Notes under the pieces: model-generated
The model's database searches: none
Told to the model about the DNA's origin: nothing
Seen by the model: the letters and a program-made list of their open reading frames with translations, nothing else
Translations under genes and position numbers: made by a program
Assembly (NCBI GenBank): GCA_018399635.1
Contig: JAGYOH010000014.1
Span: 1 to 64,000, forward strand
Length of the DNA stretch: 64,000 nucleotides
Direction of reading: 5' to 3'
Source of the DNA: Clostridia bacterium
Lineage (GTDB): Bacteria > Bacillota > Clostridia > Peptostreptococcales > Acidaminobacteraceae
Part shown: piece after piece, positions 1 through 7,656 of the stretch
Numbering within the stretch: the stretch's first letter is position 1
How the letters are laid out: each line of letters begins with the position of its first letter

Positions 1-61
1 ATGGATTTCAGCCGCCAGGAGTGTACTGAGCTGAGAGGTACTAATCGGTCGAGGACTTAAT
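1..61 (+). rRNA. 23S ribosomal RNA, 3' end (partial)
   Basis: The first 60 bases carry the conserved 3' end of bacterial 23S rRNA, including GGTACTAATCGGTCGAGG at about 38-55. The rest of the gene lies before the window. The exact 3' end is an estimate, because it is set by RNA processing. A 5S gene follows after about 55 bases, the usual 23S-5S order with no tRNA between. Confidence 0.9.
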
Positions 62-116
62 CTAAAATGTTTCGTTGTCGCACTTGTCTACGCGCTATTC
101 ACTTTCTCAAGTTTTA

Positions 117-234
117 ATCCGGTGGCTATGGCACAAAGGCTACACCTGTTCCCATACCGAACACAGAAGTTAAGCTTTGTTGCGCCGATGGTACTTGGTG
201 GGAGACTGCCTGGGAGAGTAGGTCGCCGCCGGTT
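117..234 (+). rRNA. rrf: 5S ribosomal RNA
   Basis: About 117 bases match the 5S pattern: the 5' strand TCCGGTGGC pairs with the 3' strand GTCGCCGCCGG to close helix I, and the conserved stretch CCCATACCGAACACAGAAGT (153-172) forms the loop B/C region. It is the last gene of the rRNA operon and is followed at once by an intrinsic terminator. Ends are approximate to a few bases. Confidence 0.93.
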
Positions 235-240
235 TTCAAA

Positions 241-269
241 AACCAGAGAGATTACTCTGGTTTTTTTTT
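241..269 (+). terminator. Intrinsic terminator of the rRNA operon
   Basis: AACCAGAG (241-248), loop AGATTA, CTCTGGTT (255-262), then an unbroken T run to 269. Ends rRNA transcription before nrdJ. Confidence 0.92.
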
Positions 270-301
270 GTTAATTATCAAGGTAAATTTTCAAATAGCA
301 G

Positions 302-329
302 TTGCAGAAATTCGTCATTCTGATACAAT
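302..329 (+). promoter_or_regulatory. Sigma-A type promoter of nrdJ
   Basis: TTGCAG (302-307) and TACAAT (324-329) are separated by 16 bases. The -10 box lies inside the first NrdR box, so repressor binding would block RNA polymerase. Confidence 0.7.
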
Positions 330-370
330 ATATAGTGTATCGAATCGGAGATACACACAACATATAGACA
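323..370 (+). promoter_or_regulatory. Tandem NrdR boxes upstream of nrdJ
   Basis: Box 1, ATACAATATATAGTGT (323-338), matches the known NrdR consensus ACACWATATATWGTGT at 15 of 16 bases and lies in a near-perfect 20-base palindrome (322-341). Box 2, ACACAACATATAGACA (355-370), matches at 12 of 16. The box starts are 32 bp apart, about three helical turns, the arrangement known for NrdR operators. No nrdR gene is in this window. Confidence 0.8.
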
Positions 371-382
371 GGAGTGGGGTTC

Positions 383-2731
383 ATGGAACAAGTAATCAAA
401 AGAGATGGCAACGTTGTAGATTTCACTAAAATGAAAATCGTCACCGCCATTGAAAACGCCATGATCGAGACGGAAAAGGGAGTGGACTCGAAGGTCAGCA
501 ATGCGGTGGCTGACAAAATAGAGGAGGAACTCTTAAAAAGCAACAAGCCGATCGAGGTTGATGAAATCCAGGACATGGTGGAAAATCAATTGATGGCCAG
601 TACGAGAAAAGATGTGGCAAAGAAATATATCATTTACCGGAATGAAAAAGACCGGACCCGCAATGCGAGGAAAAAGGAAAACCGGATTCTCACCGATGAA
701 TTCATCAGCAGATACAAGCACATGACTTCGCCGATGAATCAGCTGGGAAATTTCGTGTATTACAGAACCTACTCCCGATGGCTGCCCAATGAAAAACGAA
801 GAGAGTACTGGTGGGAAACCGTCAGAAGGGCTGTGGAGTACAATGCCTCCCTGGTCCCTACCACCAGGGATGAAGCGGAACGTCTTTTCGACAACATATT
901 TTTCATGAGACAGTTTCTCAGCGGCAGAACCCTCTGGGTGGGCAACACGGACGTGGCCAAGCATTATCCCATGTCCAACTACAACTGCTCCTTCCAGGTA
1001 GTGAACTCCTTCGAGTCCTTCAGGGATATTTTTTATCTTCTGATGATCGGTTCCGGTGTGGGTCTTAGAATTCTCAAGGACGATGTGGAGAAGCTGCCCA
1101 AGGTCAGGACGGATTACGAACTGATCCACAAGGATTATTCGCCGATCCCGAGGTCAGAGAGGGAGGACAGTACTTCCCTTGATTTTTACTTCAACAACAC
1201 GGTCAAAATCACTGTTGGAGACTCGAAGGAGGGCTGGGTCCAGTCCCTGGATTTCTTCTTCAAGTTGATTCACTCCAACGAGTACAGGGATATCAAGACC
1301 GTCATCGTGAACTACGACAATGTGCGACCCAAAGGCGAGAAGCTCAGAACCTTCGGCGGTACGGCCAGCGGTCACCAGAGCCTCAAGAACATGTTTGAGA
1401 AAATTCACCGGGTAATCAAAAAAGCCGGGCTGATCAATGAAAAGAGGCGTCTGAAACTCAGAACCATCGATTGCCTCGATATCGCCAACATCATTGGTGA
1501 AAACGTGGTGGTAGGAGGCGTCAGAAGGACCGCTGAGATCATTCTGGTCGACCCTGATGACAAGGATGCCATCGAGTCAAAAAGCAACCTGTACAAGCAA
1601 ATCGACGGCCAGTGGATCGTGGACCAGGAGATCCTCCACCGTCAGATGAGCAATAATTCCATATTCTACCGCTCAAAGCCCACCAGAGAAAAACTCCACT
1701 GGCAGCTTGAGCAGATGAGATATTCCGGAGAACCGGGCTTTGTCAATGCCGAGGCCGGAGAGAAGCGACGACCCAACTTCCAGGGGGTGAATCCCTGTGC
1801 GGAGATTCTCCTGGACAACCGGGGTCTGTGCAATCTCACCACCATCAACGTCTTTTCCTTTGTCAAGGAGGGGGTCCTCGATGTGAACGGACTCCTCAAC
1901 GCCCAAAGACTGTCTGCCAGATCCGGCTACCGCATGACCATGGTGGAACTTGAGCTGCCCTTCTGGGACGAGGTCCATCAAAGAGACAAGCTGATCGGAT
2001 GCTCCTTGACGGGATGGCAGGACATGGTCAACGCCACTGAAATGACCCGGAATGACGAAATCGACCTGCTCAAGAAGCTCAGGGCCGTCGCCCACAAGGA
2101 AGTGGAGATGTACGCCATGGAGATCGGTGATGAAGTGCCCCTGCTGGTGACCACGGTCAAGCCAGAAGGCACCTTGTCCCAGCTGCCCACGGTATCGAGC
2201 GGGGTCCATCATTCCCATTCACCCTACTATATTCGAAGGGTGAGAATCAATTCCCACGATCCCCTGGTCAATGTCTGTGAAGAACTGGGTTATCCCGTAT
2301 TCCCCGAAGTGGGACAGGACCCGGAAACCTGCACGACTAAGGTGGTTGAATTTCCTGTCAAGGCGCCGGTGGGGAAAACGAAGTATGAGATTTCCGCCCT
2401 GGAGCAGTTGGAAAACTATAAAATGTTCATGGAGCATTACGTCGACCACAACGCCTCGGTGACCATCCATGTCAGGGAGAAGGAATGGGAAGAAGTGGAG
2501 GAATGGGTCTGGAAGAACTGGGACGACCTTGTGGCCATCTCCTTCCTGTCCCTCGATGACAACTTCTATGAAATGCTTCCCTACGAGTCCATCACCAAGA
2601 CGGAATATGAAAAGCGGGTCAAAGGGATGAAACCCTTCAGACCCTCTCTCATCCAGAAATATGAGAAGGAAGAAATCAACTTTGATATCGGGGATTCCGA
2701 TTGCGATACGGGAGTCTGCCCGGTCCGGTAG
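383..2731 (+). CDS. nrdJ: Adenosylcobalamin-dependent ribonucleoside-triphosphate reductase (class II)
   Basis: Reduces ribonucleoside triphosphates to deoxyribonucleotides using vitamin B12 and no oxygen. The 782-residue protein starts with an ATP-cone (about 1-95), then the RTPR barrel. Visible catalytic residues: Cys202 in NYNCSFQ, the radical-site motif NPCAEI with Cys472, Cys483 in GLCNLTT (11 residues on, as between C408 and C419 of the Lactobacillus enzyme), and the C-terminal pair Cys774/Cys779 that passes electrons from thioredoxin. I chose ATG 383, eight bases after AGGAG; a GTG at 374 overlaps that site. The monomeric RTPR of Lactobacillus has no such cone as far as I recall, so allosteric ATP/dATP control is likely here. 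Transcription is probably NrdR-repressed and it stands alone between two terminators. Confidence 0.95.
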   Translation: MEQVIKRDGNVVDFTKMKIVTAIENAMIETEKGVDSKVSNAVADKIEEELLKSNKPIEVDEIQDMVENQLMASTRKDVAKKYIIYRNEKDRTRNARKKENRILTDEFISRYKHMTSPMNQLGNFVYYRTYSRWLPNEKRREYWWETVRRAVEYNASLVPTTRDEAERLFDNIFFMRQFLSGRTLWVGNTDVAKHYPMSNYNCSFQVVNSFESFRDIFYLLMIGSGVGLRILKDDVEKLPKVRTDYELIHKDYSPIPRSEREDSTSLDFYFNNTVKITVGDSKEGWVQSLDFFFKLIHSNEYRDIKTVIVNYDNVRPKGEKLRTFGGTASGHQSLKNMFEKIHRVIKKAGLINEKRRLKLRTIDCLDIANIIGENVVVGGVRRTAEIILVDPDDKDAIESKSNLYKQIDGQWIVDQEILHRQMSNNSIFYRSKPTREKLHWQLEQMRYSGEPGFVNAEAGEKRRPNFQGVNPCAEILLDNRGLCNLTTINVFSFVKEGVLDVNGLLNAQRLSARSGYRMTMVELELPFWDEVHQRDKLIGCSLTGWQDMVNATEMTRNDEIDLLKKLRAVAHKEVEMYAMEIGDEVPLLVTTVKPEGTLSQLPTVSSGVHHSHSPYYIRRVRINSHDPLVNVCEELGYPVFPEVGQDPETCTTKVVEFPVKAPVGKTKYEISALEQLENYKMFMEHYVDHNASVTIHVREKEWEEVEEWVWKNWDDLVAISFLSLDDNFYEMLPYESITKTEYEKRVKGMKPFRPSLIQKYEKEEINFDIGDSDCDTGVCPVR

Positions 2732-2766
2732 TCGAAGAAGACGGCTCAAGAAGGAAAATGCCAAGG

Positions 2767-2794
2767 AAAACACGATTGACGTCGTGTTTTTTTT
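2767..2794 (+). terminator. Intrinsic terminator after nrdJ
   Basis: AAAACACGA (2767-2775), loop TTGACG, TCGTGTTTT (2782-2790), continuing as a T run to 2794. Confidence 0.9.
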
Positions 2795-2894
2795 GTGGGG
2801 TTTGGAATATTGAGGAAAAGTCATGGCAAAAAAAAGGCGGGTTGGTATAGTGGATGGTAGCTAAGCAAAAAAATCTGATTGATGGAGGTTAATG

Positions 2895-3176
2895 ATGGCA
2901 ATTCGGAACACCTGGGAAAATATCATGGCTGTGGAAAAATCTGAGACGGTCTCTGTGAAGGAGTGGATCATCACGACATTGATTCTTTTGATTCCCCTTG
3001 TCAACCTGGTCATGCCCTTCGTCTGGGCCTTCAGTGGCCATACCAACCCGTCGAAGGCGAACTATTTCAAGGCCTTCATACTGACGACCTCCCTGGCGGT
3101 GGTCTTGTATTTCCTCTTTGCCGGGAGGGTGATGAATATCCTGTATCGCGCGATATTCGCAGGCTATCTGGGATAG
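2895..3176 (+). CDS. Small membrane protein of unknown function
   Basis: A 93-residue protein with two hydrophobic segments: about residues 25-45 (TLILLIPLVNLVMPFVWAF) and 60-80 (FILTTSLAVVLYFLFAG), separated by a short polar loop containing SGHTNPSKANYF. This is the shape of a two-helix inner membrane protein. ATG 2895 sits six bases after GGAGG; ATG 2892 is the alternative. It stands alone, between the nrdJ terminator and its own terminator at 3257. I do not recognise a family with a known function; the loop resembles small bacterial proteins annotated only as hypothetical membrane proteins. Confidence 0.7.
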   Translation: MAIRNTWENIMAVEKSETVSVKEWIITTLILLIPLVNLVMPFVWAFSGHTNPSKANYFKAFILTTSLAVVLYFLFAGRVMNILYRAIFAGYLG

Positions 3177-3256
3177 GGACAAGGGCCGGTGAACCTCACC
3201 GCCTGAATCGGAAATCATAGGAGAGGACCGGAGTTTTTCAATTTTTTCAAACCTTG

Positions 3257-3284
3257 AGCACGGGCTGCAGCCCGTGCTTTTTGT
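3257..3284 (+). terminator. Intrinsic terminator after the small membrane protein gene
   Basis: GCACGGGCTG and CAGCCCGTGC form a ten-base perfect stem-loop (3258-3277), followed by TTTTTG. Confidence 0.88.
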
Positions 3285-3308
3285 ATCTGGCGGGATTTGC
3301 GGTATAAT
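3281..3308 (+). promoter_or_regulatory. Sigma-A type promoter
   Basis: TTGTAT (3281-3286), 16-base spacer, TATAAT (3303-3308). It drives the membrane protein gene starting near 3348 and shows that longer reading starts at 3297 cannot be translated from this message. Confidence 0.72.
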
Positions 3309-3347
3309 GAGAAAGTAAAAATCATACGGCAAGGAGCGTGTCCCCTT

Positions 3348-4016
3348 TTGAAAACAATTGAAACCCTGCAGCTTATCAGCCACTTCGCCTTGATCGCCTT
3401 TCTGGGATTTCCCCTGATTCTGATGATGATGAAGAGTCTGGCGTGGGAAAAGATGCAAGGCAGGGATTATCGCCTCCGCATCCACCAGGTTCTTTTCTTC
3501 TCGATGCTGATCCTGTCCACCAATCTGATGGGAAGGTTTGAATTCGTCGCCGGCTATCTGTTTTTCGTCCTGCCCTCCTCCTGGGTGATCTTCACCTATC
3601 AAGTCCCTGTCCATGAGCCTGGTTTTAGACTGCTGGAGGCTGTGAAAAGCCAAAAGAAATGGTTGGTCATTCCCTTGGCAGGACTTCTGATCATGGCGGG
3701 CCTGTATCAAATGATTCCCAGGGAACTCGTCGAGGAACAGATTGCGATGACCCGGGCCATTTCAGAAGACGACCCGGGGGAAGAAAGCGAAAACCTTTAC
3801 AGGATTCGCCGGTGGTTCGAGGAAAATCCGGATGTCCTGGCAGGCTTTGATGAAGACCGGCTCACCGTGGCTCAAAAGGGGATGACCCTGATCGTGTTGC
3901 AATACAGGCAAGGGGACCGGGTGATCGATTTCCTGTACGGACTCGAAGCGAACCGATGGCGGCTTCATTGGATTCACGAGGTCGGGGATCTCCACGACAT
4001 GACCCTTGAACCATGA
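3348..4016 (+). CDS. Membrane protein of unknown function with a soluble C-terminal domain
   Basis: A 222-residue protein. The first 120 residues hold about four hydrophobic helices (near 5-28, 47-65, 67-82 and 101-118 counted from the TTG start). The last 95 residues are soluble and look like an alpha/beta domain ending GLEANRWRLHWIHEVGDLHD. TTG 3348 follows AAGGAG (3331-3336) by 11 bases and lies downstream of the promoter at 3281-3308. I cannot assign it to a family. The domain arrangement would suit a sensor-like or binding role in the membrane, but that is only inference. Confidence 0.72.
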   Translation: MKTIETLQLISHFALIAFLGFPLILMMMKSLAWEKMQGRDYRLRIHQVLFFSMLILSTNLMGRFEFVAGYLFFVLPSSWVIFTYQVPVHEPGFRLLEAVKSQKKWLVIPLAGLLIMAGLYQMIPRELVEEQIAMTRAISEDDPGEESENLYRIRRWFEENPDVLAGFDEDRLTVAQKGMTLIVLQYRQGDRVIDFLYGLEANRWRLHWIHEVGDLHDMTLEP

Positions 4017-4148
4017 TGCCGATTGCCAAAAAATGAAAAGGCGAGTACACTTAGAAATAATCCATCAAGATCACGAGGATTCTCTTTTTCAGGCAGCCTG
4101 AGAAGGGGCCGCGTGACGAATCAGTGAAGGGTGAAAGGAGTGGATCCA

Positions 4149-4622
4149 TTGATCAGACCGGGACTCAAGCAGGACGCTGGAAGAATCAGCGAAATCTACA
4201 ATCACTATGTGTTGAACACTTGTTTCACCTTTGACGAGGAAGAAACGGATCAGGAGGATATTCTTCAGAGAATGTCCTCAGGCTACTGGTTGGTCTATGA
4301 AGTAGATGGGGAGGTTGTGGGCTACACCTATGCCACCACCTGGAAGGATCGTAGCGCCTACCGGTTCACCCTGGAATCTTCGGTGTATGTTCACCAGGAC
4401 TATCACGGCAAGGGGATCGCCAGCAAGTTGTACGGGGCGCTTTTCAAGGACTTGTCGGCCCGGGACATCCACTCGGTGATGGCCACCATCGCCCTTCCCA
4501 ACCGGGACAGTGTTCATTTTCACGAAAAAATGGGTTTCCAGAAGGTGGGCGTAGCCAGAGAAGTGGGTTACAAGTTCAATCTCTGGGTGGATGTCGGTTA
4601 CTGGCAGAAGATGCTGGATTGA
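4149..4622 (+). CDS. GNAT family N-acetyltransferase, phosphinothricin acetyltransferase-like
   Basis: Likely transfers an acetyl group from acetyl-CoA to a small amine; the exact substrate is unknown. The 157-residue protein shows the family layout: N-terminal IRPGLKQDAGRISEIYNHYV, the acceptor-side helix with TFDEE, and the acetyl-CoA loop HQDYHGKGIASKLYGALF (the Q/RxxGxG/A signature). The later ALPNRDSVHFHEKMGF segment is typical of the PAT/methionine-sulfoximine acetyltransferase branch. TTG 4149 lies eight bases after AAGGAG and opens with IRPG, where the family normally starts. The next gene overlaps its stop region, so they may be co-transcribed. Confidence 0.85.
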   Translation: MIRPGLKQDAGRISEIYNHYVLNTCFTFDEEETDQEDILQRMSSGYWLVYEVDGEVVGYTYATTWKDRSAYRFTLESSVYVHQDYHGKGIASKLYGALFKDLSARDIHSVMATIALPNRDSVHFHEKMGFQKVGVAREVGYKFNLWVDVGYWQKMLD

Positions 4623-4639
4623 CCAGGGAAGGGTTGGCA

Positions 4640-5395
4640 ATGCTTCGAAGAATGACCATGAAGATCACGGATGAAAAACAAGGGACCTATCTGATCGAGG
4701 TCGAAGAGAGGGAGAAGGCCCTGGTCAGTTTTGATCCGGCTCAAAAGCGGCTTGAGGTGTTGAGTGAAAACTCCCTGGGCTTGTTTTTGCGTGACAACGA
4801 GGACCAGCTCAGGAGGATGCTCCACAACAAGTCCAGGGAAAGCTTTTTTGTCGGCTTCTCCCTGCGCTTTTCTCTGATGCCAGGCAAGGACATCAGGGCT
4901 TTCAATGACCGGGACAATATCATCGTGACGGATCACGGGGAAATCCAGGTGATTTCGCGGGAAGAAGCCCGTAATCTCAAGGTGGTCTACACCGATGGCA
5001 GTTACAACGAAAAGGCCGGTCGGGGGGGTTGTTGCCTGCTCATCAAGGATCTTGAGGGCCGGTACCGGGAAATCAGCTTTGAAACCGCCTCAAAGAGCAG
5101 TTCCCTCATCGAGCTTGAAGCAGTCCTGAGGGCCCTGGAACTGGTGGCGGGGGATCTGAGGGTCGTCACGGATTCCCAGTATGTCAGAAAGGGCATTACG
5201 GAGTGGATTCATCACTGGCTGGAAAACGACTGGACCACGGTCAACGGCGCCAAGGCCAAGAATATCGAGGTCTGGAAGCGGCTTCATGAGCTTTCAAGAC
5301 ATCGGAGAATCGAGTGGGCCTGGGTCAAGGCCCACTCCGATCACTTTGAGAACGAGTACTGCGACCATCAGTCCAGGGAGATATCCGGTATTTGA
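4640..5395 (+). CDS. RNase HI-domain protein with an N-terminal extension
   Basis: The C-terminal 135 residues form a complete RNase HI domain that cleaves RNA in RNA:DNA hybrids: Asp119 in YTDGSYN, Glu158 in LIELEAV, Asp178 in VTDSQYV, the His of VKAHSDH and Asp242 in EYCDHQS. The first 115 residues (MTMKITDEKQGTYLIEVEE... to VISREEARNL) are not the usual hybrid-binding domain, which carries Y-V-K-G-P-G; I do not recognise them. ATG 4640 is preceded by AGGGAAGGG; TTG 4634 and ATG 4652 are alternatives. It begins just after the acetyltransferase stop, so translation may be coupled. Confidence 0.85.
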   Translation: MLRRMTMKITDEKQGTYLIEVEEREKALVSFDPAQKRLEVLSENSLGLFLRDNEDQLRRMLHNKSRESFFVGFSLRFSLMPGKDIRAFNDRDNIIVTDHGEIQVISREEARNLKVVYTDGSYNEKAGRGGCCLLIKDLEGRYREISFETASKSSSLIELEAVLRALELVAGDLRVVTDSQYVRKGITEWIHHWLENDWTTVNGAKAKNIEVWKRLHELSRHRRIEWAWVKAHSDHFENEYCDHQSREISGI

Positions 5396-5407
5396 ATGAG
5401 TTTTTCT

Positions 5408-5435
5408 TTGAGGTGAAAGTTTTTTTTGATATAAT
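5408..5435 (+). promoter_or_regulatory. Sigma-A type promoter of the EF-G paralogue
   Basis: TTGAGG (5408-5413), 16-base spacer, perfect TATAAT (5430-5435). Leaves a 5' UTR of about 85 bases before the TTG start at 5529. Confidence 0.65.
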
Positions 5436-5528
5436 TATATTTAGAATATTCGAAGAATAAGAGGGCCCGCATTGGCATGCCCGATTCTTTTCGATGGGTC
5501 AATTACAAGATGATGAGGAGGAAGGCAA

Positions 5529-7601
5529 TTGAAGACTTACAAGTATGACAAAATCAGAAATATTGCTCTGCTGGGCCATGGCGGAAGCGGAAAAACCACG
5601 CTGGTTGAATCGGTTCTGGCGATTCTTGGTGAAACCAAGAAAATGGGTCAGGTGACAGAGGGCAATACGGTATCGGATTTTGATAAAGAAGAGATTGCAA
5701 GGGGGTTTTCCATCGGTTCGTCAGTGATTCCAGTGGAATACAACAACACAAAATACAATTTTCTTGACAATCCGGGGTATTTCGATTTTGTCGGCGATGT
5801 TTTCGGTGCCCTCAGGGTAGCGGGTGGTGCCGTGATCATGGTGGATGCCACCTCCGGCATCCAGGTCGGGACTGAGAAGGCCTGGACCTACTGTGAAAAA
5901 AGAAGCATGCCCAGGATTATCTTTATCAATAAAATGGACAAGGAAAACGTGAATTATGTCAAGGTCATCCGTGACCTCAAGGATACCTTCGGCAAGAAAA
6001 TCGCCCCCTTCACCATCCCTCTAGGGGAAAGTGAAGACTTCAAGGGTTTTGTCAATGTGGTGGATCTCAAGGGAAGAGAATACAACGGCAAGGCCTGTGT
6101 CGACGTGCCGATTCCCAAGGAGATGGAACCCAAGATCGCCCCGGTAAGGGACATGCTCATCGAGTCGGTTGCCGAGAGCAATGAGGCCTTGATGGAAAAA
6201 TACTTCGAGGGTGAAGAATTCACCCTGGAGGAAATCCATAACGGCCTGAGAGAGGGCGTGATTTCCGGAGAAATCGTGCCGGTCATCATCGGGTCCGCCG
6301 AGAAGCAGGTCGGGATCAACACCTTGATGAACATGATTTTTGATTATCTGCCGACTCCCAAGGATCTTCATGGTGGCGAGTATGAAGGCGTCAACCCCAA
6401 GACTGGAGAGAAAAAGGTGCAGACGGTGGAGGAAAACGGTCCCTTCAGCGCCCTGATCTTCAAAACCATCGTGGATCCCTTCGTCGGAAAGATTTCGATT
6501 TTCAAGGTGTATTCCGGTACTTTGAAAAAGGACATGGAGGTTCTCAATCCCAACCGGGACGAGGTGGAAAAGATCAGCAATATCTTCCTTCTCAGAGGCA
6601 AGAGTCAGGTAGAAGCCACTGAAATTGCCGCCGGGGATATCGGAGCCACTGCCAAACTTCAATTCGCCCACACGGGGGACACCCTTTGCGACAAGAACGA
6701 CCCCATCCAGTATCCCGGCATCAAGTTTCCCTCTCCCGCCCTCTTCAAGGCGATTGAGCCCAGGTCCCAGGGGGATGAGGAGAAAATCGGCGTCTCTTTG
6801 CAAAAACTCAACGACGAGGATCCCTCCTTCACCCTGAACCGCAACAAGGAGACCAAGCAGCTGGTGATCGGGGGACAGGGCAATATCCAGATCGACGTGG
6901 TGGTCAGCAAGCTCAAAAGGAACTTCGGCGTGGAGGTGACCCTCAGCGAACTGAAAATTCCTTATCGGGAGACCATCAAGGGATCGGCGACGGTCCAGGG
7001 CAAACACAAGAAGCAGTCCGGCGGAGCCGGCCAGTATGGCGATGTCCACATCAGATTCGAGCCCTCGACGGAGCCCTTCATCTTTGAAGAGAAGATTTTC
7101 GGAGGCTCAGTGCCGAAGAACTATATCCCGGCAGTTGAAAAAGGCCTTGAAGAATCCCTGGAGAAGGGGGTTCTCGCCGGTTTCCACGTGGTGAACATCA
7201 AGGCGACCCTGCTCGACGGCTCCTACCACGCGGTGGATTCCAGCGAGATGGCCTTCAAGATGGCGGCCCATGTCGCTTTCAAGAAAGGCATGCAGGAGGC
7301 CCAGCCTATTCTGCTTGAACCCATCATGCATCTTGAAATCGTGGTTCCTGATGAATTCATGGGGGACATCATGGGGGACATGAACAAGCGACGAGGCAGA
7401 ATCCAGGGGATGCAGCCGGATGAAAAGGGTTACCAGAAGGTGATTGCCGAGGCCCCTCAGGCTGAACTGCTCTCCTATGCCACGGATCTGAGATCGATGA
7501 CCCAGGCCAAGGGCTTTTTCAAGATGGATTTCGCCCGATACGATGAAGTGCCCATGCAGCTGGCTGTCAAAATCGTCGAAGCCGCCAAAAGCGAAGAATA
7601 A
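5529..7601 (+). CDS. Elongation factor G-like GTPase (EF-G2 type)
   Basis: A 690-residue five-domain translational GTPase related to EF-G, distinct from the housekeeping fusA at 34684. G1 is GHGGSGKTT, switch I carries ARGFSI, G3 is DNPGY in place of canonical DTPGH, and G4 is NKMD. The histidine that helps GTP hydrolysis in EF-G is thus tyrosine here, a known feature of this paralogue branch (established family knowledge); its cellular role is not settled. The EF-G domain IV/V motifs GQYGDVHIRFEP and GRIQGMQPDE are kept. TTG 5529 lies seven bases after AGGAGG. It is a single-gene unit between a strong promoter and the terminator at 7608. Confidence 0.9.
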   Translation: MKTYKYDKIRNIALLGHGGSGKTTLVESVLAILGETKKMGQVTEGNTVSDFDKEEIARGFSIGSSVIPVEYNNTKYNFLDNPGYFDFVGDVFGALRVAGGAVIMVDATSGIQVGTEKAWTYCEKRSMPRIIFINKMDKENVNYVKVIRDLKDTFGKKIAPFTIPLGESEDFKGFVNVVDLKGREYNGKACVDVPIPKEMEPKIAPVRDMLIESVAESNEALMEKYFEGEEFTLEEIHNGLREGVISGEIVPVIIGSAEKQVGINTLMNMIFDYLPTPKDLHGGEYEGVNPKTGEKKVQTVEENGPFSALIFKTIVDPFVGKISIFKVYSGTLKKDMEVLNPNRDEVEKISNIFLLRGKSQVEATEIAAGDIGATAKLQFAHTGDTLCDKNDPIQYPGIKFPSPALFKAIEPRSQGDEEKIGVSLQKLNDEDPSFTLNRNKETKQLVIGGQGNIQIDVVVSKLKRNFGVEVTLSELKIPYRETIKGSATVQGKHKKQSGGAGQYGDVHIRFEPSTEPFIFEEKIFGGSVPKNYIPAVEKGLEESLEKGVLAGFHVVNIKATLLDGSYHAVDSSEMAFKMAAHVAFKKGMQEAQPILLEPIMHLEIVVPDEFMGDIMGDMNKRRGRIQGMQPDEKGYQKVIAEAPQAELLSYATDLRSMTQAKGFFKMDFARYDEVPMQLAVKIVEAAKSEE

Positions 7602-7607
7602 TCCTGA

Positions 7608-7634
7608 CAGGAACCTTTTTAGGTTCCTGTTTTT
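7608..7634 (+). terminator. Intrinsic terminator after the EF-G paralogue
   Basis: CAGGAACC (7608-7615), loop TTTTTA, GGTTCCTG (7622-7629), T run. Confidence 0.88.
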
Positions 7635-7656
7635 CAAGATGAAAAGGTGATGAGTC

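Noticed and set aside
374-382. Earlier GTG start for nrdJ
   Set aside because: It overlaps the AGGAG ribosome-binding site; ATG 383 has proper spacing and the normal ATP-cone start.
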